A DNA stretch of 19,388 nt, from the NCBI GenBank assembly GCA_964571815.1, contig CAZNDN010000076.1, positions 1 to 19,388 of the forward strand, read 5' to 3'. A program made the translations under genes and the position numbers. How positions within the stretch are numbered: position 1 is the first letter of the stretch; every line of letters starts with the position of its first letter. The stretch is from CAZNDN01 sp964571815. Lineage in GTDB: Bacteria; Fibrobacterota; Chitinivibrionia; Chitinivibrionales; WJKA01. Positions 14,570 through 19,388 of the stretch are shown in pieces. The notes under the pieces were generated by a model that had not been told where the DNA came from, ran no database searches, and saw only the letters and a list, made by a program, of their open reading frames with translations.

Positions 14570-14976
14570 GAAAGAAACTCCTCGATTCATTCGGAGAATC
14601 GGCCCGGAAGTCGTTGCGGGAACTCAAACGGGCACTGGATCATCTCGACGCGCAACCCGAAGCTCCCGACCGGTGGTCCCGCCTCGATGCCGTGGCGAAA
14701 CGTTTTGAAGTTTCCTTCGAGTATGTATGGAAATTTCTCAAGGCGGCATGCGAATACCAGGGTACCGAAACGCCCGGACCTCGTCCCGCAATAACCGTTT
14801 CCGCCGCATACGGATGGATTGACGACAAAGAAGCATGGGCGGGTTTCCTGGAAGCCCGCAACGCCGGGGTTCACGACTATTTCGGGTTGTCGTCGGAAGA
14901 GTATGCACACATCGCCGCTGACTATTATGCCGCGGCCGTGCGGACGGTTGACCTGGTGTTTGCGTCGCTTTTTTGA
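14566..14976 (+). CDS. hepT: HepT-type HEPN RNase toxin (HI0074-like family)
   Basis: A 136-residue all-helical protein starting at a GTG that overlaps the nucleotidyltransferase stop, with GGAG about 9 nt upstream. The HEPN motif Arg98-x4-His103-x-Tyr105 (RNAGVHDY) is intact. Arg and His form the RNase site, and the Tyr corresponds to the residue AMPylated by MntA in characterised pairs. SFEYVWKFLK and the C-terminal AADYYAAAV helix fit the nucleotidyltransferase-substrate-binding family (HI0074). A longer frame reaches back to 14431 but would lie inside mntA. The pair faces opposite to the mazF and RHH genes of the island. Confidence 0.83.
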   Translation: MRKKLLDSFGESARKSLRELKRALDHLDAQPEAPDRWSRLDAVAKRFEVSFEYVWKFLKAACEYQGTETPGPRPAITVSAAYGWIDDKEAWAGFLEARNAGVHDYFGLSSEEYAHIAADYYAAAVRTVDLVFASLF

Positions 14977-14998
14977 TTCGTCGACCGGCAATACCCCA

Positions 14999-15068
14999 TG
15001 CCCTGATTCACCTCGGAAGCGGTCGCGCCGCTCCGGCTTGCGGTCGAAAGCCTTTTCCATCAGTTCTC
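14999..15068 (-). pseudogene. Antitoxin 3'-end fragment, direct repeat copy B
   Basis: Sixty-four of 70 bases match the end of the RHH antitoxin gene at 13053-13122. The peptide ELMEKAFDRKPERRDRF is kept, but the TGA stop is changed to CGA and nothing upstream belongs to an antitoxin. It begins 7 bp after the pilX-like stop, so it marks the outer edge of the island. Confidence 0.8.
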
Positions 15069-15075
15069 CGCGCCG

Positions 15076-16146
15076 TTACTCGTCCACCTCCCGCCAGGAC
15101 GCTTCGTTGATACTTTTGCGCAGGTTCTTGCAGTACGCCGCCAGGTTGTTGATTACACGGCTGCTGTAGCGGATGATTGCGTTACCGTTGCCGAACGTCG
15201 AGACCTCGGAGGCGGTGAGAGTGACCACAGAGCCGATAATGGTTGCGTTTCCGTTGATTTTGTCCATTTTGTCGGCGATAATGATGCCCTTGAAGGTCCC
15301 GTCGGTTATCTGCAGTTCCGCCTCCCACGTGTCGTTGTGGACGATCAGGATTCCGGAAGAGTTTCCGAAGTGCAGCGGCCCTGCGTCGTTGGTGAGATAG
15401 TATATACCCTCAAACGGCGTAGGAAGCGAGGATGTTTTGTACTCGTCGAGCGCGCCGGGCTCGAGGCCAAGGACTTCCTCGGGAGTTGAAGGGTAGTCGG
15501 CAACACTTCCGCCTTCCTGTATGATCGTCTCGCCGGCATTCTTGATCGGTTCGGTGCCGTTGCCTCCGACTTTGGCGTTTCCTTGCTGCGACACGCTCCC
15601 GCAGGAGCTTATTCCCCAGGTCCCCATCGAGTCGAAGATAGAGGTGTTGGAGGAATCCCAGTCGCGGCCGTCAACCGTGATGTTACCCGTTATGGTCACG
15701 TTGCTTCGTGAGGTGATTGCCCCCTTTATTCCCGCCGCGTTGAGCGGATGAGCGGGCGCGATGCGGCCGATGATCTCAAGCAGCGCGGACTTGTCGTTGA
15801 GCACACCCCGCGAGCGTATCCACACGGAATCCAGCGCGGCGTTGGCGCTGCATTGGACGGTATAGGTCCCTCCGCCGAAGGTCACATCCTGATACGGGGT
15901 GATGGTGGTGTTCGGTTGCGGCCTGATCGTGGTGTCGGTGGCTTCCGCCAGAGCGCCCAGGTAATGCTCCTTGCCCGCTTCGGCGATCTGCAGGGCCGAA
16001 GAGGAGCTTCGCCGGTTGCCCGAAACCGTGGTGGCCCTTCTGCTTGCCCGGTAGACAACCGTGCCGAGAACGGCGCCGATGAATGCGATGATGAGCACGG
16101 TGATGAGGGCCGAACCCTCGCTGCGACTTCCGGTTTTCCACGTCAT
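15076..16146 (-). CDS. PilX-like minor pilin, second of two paralogues
   Basis: A 356-residue prepilin-like protein. The leader MTWKTGSRSEG ends at Gly11, followed by SALITVLIIAFIGAVLG, a class III-type N-methylation helix. Position +5 is Thr, not Glu, as in PilX and GspK-type tip subunits. The region LQIAEAGKEHYLGAL follows, and then a long beta-rich, Gly/Asn/Thr-rich domain (VTITGNITVDGRDW; GTFKGIIIADKMDKINGNATIIGSVV) resembling polymer-forming repeats. I chose the ATG at 16146 over the upstream one at 16356 because GGGGAGG lies 7 nt before it and the leader then has normal length. It is last in the pilin cluster and sits after a hairpin that may attenuate it. Function at a pilus tip is inferred. 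Confidence 0.8.
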   Translation of the reverse strand: MTWKTGSRSEGSALITVLIIAFIGAVLGTVVYRASRRATTVSGNRRSSSSALQIAEAGKEHYLGALAEATDTTIRPQPNTTITPYQDVTFGGGTYTVQCSANAALDSVWIRSRGVLNDKSALLEIIGRIAPAHPLNAAGIKGAITSRSNVTITGNITVDGRDWDSSNTSIFDSMGTWGISSCGSVSQQGNAKVGGNGTEPIKNAGETIIQEGGSVADYPSTPEEVLGLEPGALDEYKTSSLPTPFEGIYYLTNDAGPLHFGNSSGILIVHNDTWEAELQITDGTFKGIIIADKMDKINGNATIIGSVVTLTASEVSTFGNGNAIIRYSSRVINNLAAYCKNLRKSINEASWREVDE

Positions 16147-16174
16147 CCGAAACCTCCCCTGAACAATACGAAAA

Positions 16175-16201
16175 GGATGAGGCCGGGTGCGGGCCTCATC
16201 C
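16175..16201 (-). terminator. Intercistronic terminator or attenuator between the two PilX-like genes
   Basis: A perfect 10-bp stem, GGATGAGGCC (16175-16184) with GGCCTCATCC (16192-16201), closes a 7-nt loop. On the minus strand it is followed by TTTTCGTATTGTT. It lies 37 bp after the first paralogue's stop and 28 bp before the second's start, so it probably lowers, not abolishes, expression of the last gene. Confidence 0.7.
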
Positions 16202-16238
16202 ACGAAACCGCGATTCGTTCGTATCTCTCTGCAGTCGT

Positions 16239-17420
16239 CTACAACTCTCTCCACTCCGAGACCGTGTACGAACTTCCGCTGCAACCTCCGCTGGAGTTCG
16301 GATCCGCGTCGGAGGTGTTCTCGTAATTCATGGTCCAATTGTTTTCGATTCTGCAATCACCCTTGCACATGATCGAACCCGTGAGACTTCCGTTGTTTTC
16401 CAGAAGCACGTCGGTTTCGGCGTAGATAAGTCCCTCGACGGTCAGGCTTGCACCTTGGACTTCCTTCTTCACATAGCTCCCGGTGCTGACAAAAGCGGGG
16501 AAGTCCTCGTACTTCTGCTGGGTGATATCGTTATTGCTCTCTATCTTGATATACCCGGTGGCAATGATGCATCCGTGAATAGTCCCCGTTGCGCCGCCTT
16601 CAAACAATACATTCCCATTGACCCATAACACCCCACCGTCGGGTGCCAGAGTCCCGAAGGCTCCGTCTTCAGTGTAGTTGCCTTCCACTACTTCATTGTT
16701 CGCATCGGCGATATTGAAACAGGGCATCCAGTCAAATTCCGGTATGTCAACCGTTTCCACCGCGGTTTCGGTGACCGCTCCCGTAACTTCCCCGTCCTCA
16801 TCCTCAACATCCGGCGCCGTCGCGTCACCGTCCAGAGTGCAGTACTCGAATTTCAGATTTCCGACTGCACTCACATCACCGGTCACCGTGAATTGATTCT
16901 CTTCTTCTCCCTCGAATTTGGCGGGGCCATTTACATGGGCCTTTCCTCCCGGGCCGAAATTGAGATCGCCGAAGTTTTCATGGGCGAAGGCGCCGTCAAC
17001 AAGAATCAGGTAGTCAAATGCCGGATTGGGATCGCAGAGGGTCACCTCGACCGTTACCTCGATTGCCCGGCTCATGTCCTGGTAGCTCGCCGTGGAGGTA
17101 AGCCAGAGCGTGCTTGCATCGCCGTTTGCCGTGTAGTCGACCCTGTATTGTCCGCCCCCGAAGTCGGTAAGGGGCACGATCTCCTCGGAAGCACCTTCAC
17201 TGGGCGTAACCTCTCCGGACCTCAACCTGGCAAGGGCGTGCTCCTTGCCCGCTTCGGCGATATTGAGCAGGTTGACCCTGGCCCTGCTGTGGCCGGCTAC
17301 TTTCACGGTGCGGGTGGTGCTTTTCACCGCCGCCATGCCGACAATCGCCCCGATCACCGCAATGACCAGTACGGTCAGAAGTGCGGCGCCCGACTCGTTG
17401 TTGAGACCCGGTCGTTTCAT
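16239..17420 (-). CDS. PilX-like minor pilin, first of two paralogues
   Basis: A 393-residue prepilin-like protein. The leader MKRPGLNNESG ends at Gly11, then AALLTVLVIAVIGAIVG; Thr, not Glu, is at +5. It shares with its neighbour the NIAEAGKEHALARL segment, a GGGQYRVDYTANGDASTLWL strand region and a long beta-rich C-terminal domain (VNGNVLFEGGATGTIHGCIIATGYIKI; TVEGLIYAETDVLLENNGSLTGSI). Paired Cys (CKGDC, GGCSG) may form disulfides outside the cell. The ATG at 17420 is preferred to 17492 because AAGGAG precedes it and the leader is then of normal size. It lies 118 bp after the PilW-like gene and 92 bp before its paralogue. The two probably arose by tandem duplication, followed by strong divergence of the outer domain. 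Confidence 0.8.
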   Translation of the reverse strand: MKRPGLNNESGAALLTVLVIAVIGAIVGMAAVKSTTRTVKVAGHSRARVNLLNIAEAGKEHALARLRSGEVTPSEGASEEIVPLTDFGGGQYRVDYTANGDASTLWLTSTASYQDMSRAIEVTVEVTLCDPNPAFDYLILVDGAFAHENFGDLNFGPGGKAHVNGPAKFEGEEENQFTVTGDVSAVGNLKFEYCTLDGDATAPDVEDEDGEVTGAVTETAVETVDIPEFDWMPCFNIADANNEVVEGNYTEDGAFGTLAPDGGVLWVNGNVLFEGGATGTIHGCIIATGYIKIESNNDITQQKYEDFPAFVSTGSYVKKEVQGASLTVEGLIYAETDVLLENNGSLTGSIMCKGDCRIENNWTMNYENTSDADPNSSGGCSGSSYTVSEWREL

Positions 17421-17479
17421 ACGCTTCTCTGCTCCTTGAGGAATGGATGCATGCCGTTGTTCCACCCCTATTATCGGCA

Positions 17480-17502
17480 ATTCCGTGCACAAAAAACGGA
17501 AT
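17480..17502. other. Hairpin between the PilW-like and PilX-like genes
   Basis: ATTCCGT (17480-17486) and ACGGAAT (17496-17502) form a perfect 7-bp stem. The T-run of the minus strand falls in the 9-nt loop, not after the stem, so this is not an ordinary terminator. It may be an mRNA processing or stability element, or chance. Confidence 0.35.
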
Positions 17503-17538
17503 ACGAACCTCCGAAGTCCTTCTTTGTCAATCGGCCGG

Positions 17539-18294
17539 TCAGAGGTAATTGCGCAATATGGCCTTCACCGTCTCCGAGATGCTCCTCCGGCTGGACTCCA
17601 CGGTGAGTGCAAGTACGCGCGTGGAGTCGAAATTGCCGGTGAGCGTATCGGATGAATCGTTCAAGGCATACACATTGAGCCCGTCAATCTCACCGCCCAT
17701 ATCGGTACTGCCGGAACCGTTGTGTTTTCGCAGGAGCGTGCCGCTTCTGATACGATAGGATACACGGTCGGTGAAATAGACGGTGGTCGGGTCCACCTCG
17801 AATACGTGCGAAGGCAACGAGGGGCGAATCAACACCTTGTCGCCGCACGGCTGGTTGTGCTTGAATCCGGCAATTTCCCGATATATCACCGTGTCGCCGT
17901 CTTCAAGGCAGACCCCCCCGCCGACCGCACCGGCGCCGTCGTCGTCCACACAGATCGTATCTCCCCCCGATGAGGTCGCCAGGGCCAGTTGCGTGGTATG
18001 GGTAGCTTCGGCCGTATAGAACGCCACGGAGTCGCTGCCCGTGGTGTTGTCCCATACATGAAGCCCGTTGCCGGGAAGGCCGTAACCGGCCATGCGAATG
18101 TCTTTTTCCAGAAGCTGGGAGAGTCTGGTGAGGCGGTCCTGCGTCACGGCAATTCTCTGCTGTTCGGCGCTCTGAGCCGAGAAGCGGGCAAACGCCCTGA
18201 ATGCGATGGTTGCCACGATGCCGGCCACCACCGTCGCAACCAGCACCTCAATCAGGGTGATACCCTTGTTGCTTTTCAGGTGTGCAGGCGGCAT
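17539..18294 (-). CDS. PilW-like minor prepilin
   Basis: A 251-residue prepilin. Cleavage is expected after Gly11 (SNKG|ITLIEVLVATVVAGIVATIAF), with the conserved Glu at +5. The following helix (FARFSAQSAEQQRIAVTQDRLTRLSQLLEKDIRMAGYGLP) is the PilW hallmark, including the KDIRMAGYG stretch. The outer domain is Asp/Gly-rich with two close cysteines (TICVDDDG ... GGVCLEDGD). It starts 4 bp after the PilV-like stop with little ribosome site, so it depends on coupling. It would prime pilus assembly with PilV and PilX at the inner membrane. No motor, secretin or prepilin peptidase gene is in the window. Confidence 0.88.
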   Translation of the reverse strand: MPPAHLKSNKGITLIEVLVATVVAGIVATIAFRAFARFSAQSAEQQRIAVTQDRLTRLSQLLEKDIRMAGYGLPGNGLHVWDNTTGSDSVAFYTAEATHTTQLALATSSGGDTICVDDDGAGAVGGGVCLEDGDTVIYREIAGFKHNQPCGDKVLIRPSLPSHVFEVDPTTVYFTDRVSYRIRSGTLLRKHNGSGSTDMGGEIDGLNVYALNDSSDTLTGNFDSTRVLALTVESSRRSISETVKAILRNYL

Positions 18295-18298
18295 AGCT

Positions 18299-18652
18299 CT
18301 AATTGTCCGCGATGATCGTACTCAGGGTAATCTTGTGCGCCGCAGTGGCCACGGGCCAGGTGACATTGAGATCAATAGCCGTCTTCTCATCATCCTCGTT
18401 CAGTTCCCAGTAGCAATAGTACTCGCCCTCCACAGTGTCGCTGTCGGCGCTGAGGGAATCGTAGGGAATCATGCGCAGTTGCTCAAGCAATCTGTTCCCC
18501 ACCGCCGTCGCCTCCGAAAGCTGCCTGGAGGACACGTTGGAGCGGACGGCCGAGAAGAGATAGGCGTTGAGCCCGATCGCCACAATCGTGAAGATGAACA
18601 TGGCGATGATCACTTCGGCCAGCGTGAACCCCTCTTGTGACTTTCGCTTCAT
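18299..18652 (-). CDS. PilV-like minor prepilin
   Basis: A 117-residue prepilin. The leader MKRKSQEG is cut after Gly8, then FTLAEVIIAMFIFTIVAIGL with Glu at +5. The segment NRLLEQLRMIPYDSL and a short beta-rich end (YYCYWELNEDD ... ITLSTIIA) fit the PilV/GspI-like class. GGAGG lies about 11 nt before the ATG. It heads the prepilin cluster V-W-X-X. A TATAAT at about 62-67 nt upstream could be its promoter. Confidence 0.85.
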   Translation of the reverse strand: MKRKSQEGFTLAEVIIAMFIFTIVAIGLNAYLFSAVRSNVSSRQLSEATAVGNRLLEQLRMIPYDSLSADSDTVEGEYYCYWELNEDDEKTAIDLNVTWPVATAAHKITLSTIIADN

Positions 18653-18713
18653 CTCGTGTGCCGTCCTCCCCGTCCCTCAAGTGTCTCACCCGGTTCCCGG
18701 TCGATTGTACCTT

Positions 18714-18719
18714 ATTATA
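18714..18719 (-). promoter_or_regulatory. Possible -10 box for the minor-pilin cluster
   Basis: The minus strand reads TATAAT here, 62 nt before the PilV-like ATG, in the 161-bp gap after the membrane-protein gene. No good -35 is seen at 16-18 bp. A 6-bp stem (CGGAAA/TTTCCG, 18741-18757) lies just upstream and could be a weak end for the preceding gene. Confidence 0.35.
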
Positions 18720-18813
18720 TCACCCCGCGCGGATGTGAACCGGAAACGAGCTTTCCGTTTGCGCTGCTTTCTTCCTCTCCCGTCTCCCCGCCGGTTCCGG
18801 CTCCGGGCGGTGC

Positions 18814-19362
18814 CTACAGAACGCTCGGCGGCGGCTCCGTGGGACGCTCCCTGCGTTCGGACTCCGGAACCAGTTGGGGAAATTCCTCTCCGATCCGCTC
18901 CTTTGTTTGAGGGCTCAGTCGGGGCCACAGATCCCTGAGCCTGGTAAAAATTTCCCGTGCCGAAAACCTCGGCACTCCCCCCTTGTACCTGGAAGGCACT
19001 TTGTCGAAATGTCGGAGCATGTACGTGAGAAAAACGGCATACTGATCCACCGTAATGCTGTCGCTTGCGTGATCGCGCTCCATTGACTCGAGAGGGTACG
19101 AGTAGGCGCTCTCCTGCTTGACTGATGTGGCGGGAGGGTTTTTCAGAAACAGGAAGATCGTTGCGGTCACGCCTCCCAGGAGCACGACATAGACCCCCGC
19201 TCCGATGAGGAAGATCTGCCTGCGCTTCGCCTTTTCGTCCTTGACCAGCTTCGCAACCACATCGTCCCCCGAAGCCAGCTTCCTGGTCATGTCGGCCACG
19301 ACCTCGCGCTTCTTCTTCCACCTGTTCTGCTCGGAAGGGACGAATGAACTGCGCTTTGCCAT
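18814..19362 (-). CDS. Single-pass membrane protein of unknown function
   Basis: A 182-residue protein I do not recognise. A basic N-terminal part (1-49, many Lys/Arg) precedes one strong helix (about 50-73, IFLIGAGVYVVLLGGVTATIFLF), so the N-terminus is predicted inside. The rest (74-182) would lie outside: a helical stretch SITVDQYAVFLTYMLRHFDKVP, then FSAREIFTRLRDLWPRLSPQTKERIGEEFP, ending in a Pro/Glu-rich tail. There are no cysteines or catalytic motifs. GGAGA lies about 10 nt before the ATG. It is upstream of the minor pilins in the same direction but 161 bp away, so a shared job is possible but not shown. Confidence 0.7.
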   Translation of the reverse strand: MAKRSSFVPSEQNRWKKKREVVADMTRKLASGDDVVAKLVKDEKAKRRQIFLIGAGVYVVLLGGVTATIFLFLKNPPATSVKQESAYSYPLESMERDHASDSITVDQYAVFLTYMLRHFDKVPSRYKGGVPRFSAREIFTRLRDLWPRLSPQTKERIGEEFPQLVPESERRERPTEPPPSVL

Positions 19363-19388
19363 GGAGGAAGAATCTCCGATGAACGTAC

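Noticed and set aside
1..19388. CRISPR arrays, tRNA, rRNA or riboswitches
   Set aside because: No regularly spaced repeats, cloverleaf or rRNA-like stretches, or known riboswitch layout were seen on either strand by eye.

Overview
The window is a G+C-rich bacterial chromosome segment, by my reading around 60% G+C. It appears to come from a draft or metagenome assembly, because it contains a run of 100 Ns. The cell is probably Gram-negative: there is a predicted Tat lipoprotein, a MltD-like lytic transglycosylase and a set of minor type IV pilins. A FecR-domain protein beside a CHASE2 receptor Ser/Thr kinase would suit a deep-branching lineage such as the FCB group, but I cannot place the organism from this window.

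Layout. (1) Positions 1-832, minus: a REP-associated tyrosine (Y1/HUH) transposase cut by the left edge, with an inverted repeat just upstream of it. (2) Position 988, plus: adenylate kinase. (3) 6736-1632, minus: a housekeeping operon read as Cys-rich Tat lipoprotein, gpmI, nadE, family 2 glycosyltransferase. gpmI is split on paper by an N gap, but the gap flanks are an exact 55-bp duplicate. Collapsing them restores an intact 503-residue enzyme, so this is an assembly artefact. (4) 6961-13014, plus: a tightly packed run of a LysM/FecR exported protein, a CHASE2 receptor Ser/Thr kinase, an FHA-TM-lytic transglycosylase fusion, and a PflX-type radical SAM protein. (5) 13053-15068: a toxin-antitoxin island. 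(6) 19362-15076, minus: a membrane protein of unknown function followed by PilV-, PilW- and two PilX-like prepilin genes.

The best candidate for an undescribed system is region 4. The kinase carries an extracytoplasmic CHASE2 sensor and a cytoplasmic kinase domain. The next gene places a phosphothreonine-binding FHA domain in the cytoplasm and a peptidoglycan-cleaving SLT domain outside, joined by one membrane helix and a probable coiled coil. The preceding gene encodes an exported protein with a LysM-like wall-binding domain and a FecR domain. Together they look like a route for sensing outside the membrane, phosphorylating inside, and controlling a wall hydrolase outside. This is inference from domains and gene order.

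The toxin-antitoxin island is a second point of interest. A RHH antitoxin survives with only the last 38 codons of its PIN-domain toxin. A MazF/RHH pair sits exactly where the rest of the PIN gene should be, and a MntA/HepT-type (type VII) pair lies beside it on the other strand. About 70 bp of the orphan antitoxin's 3' end is repeated at the far edge of the island, next to the pilin gene. In the middle lies a decayed copy of a pilin-gene segment joined to the antitoxin tail, a sign of repeated duplication and deletion here.
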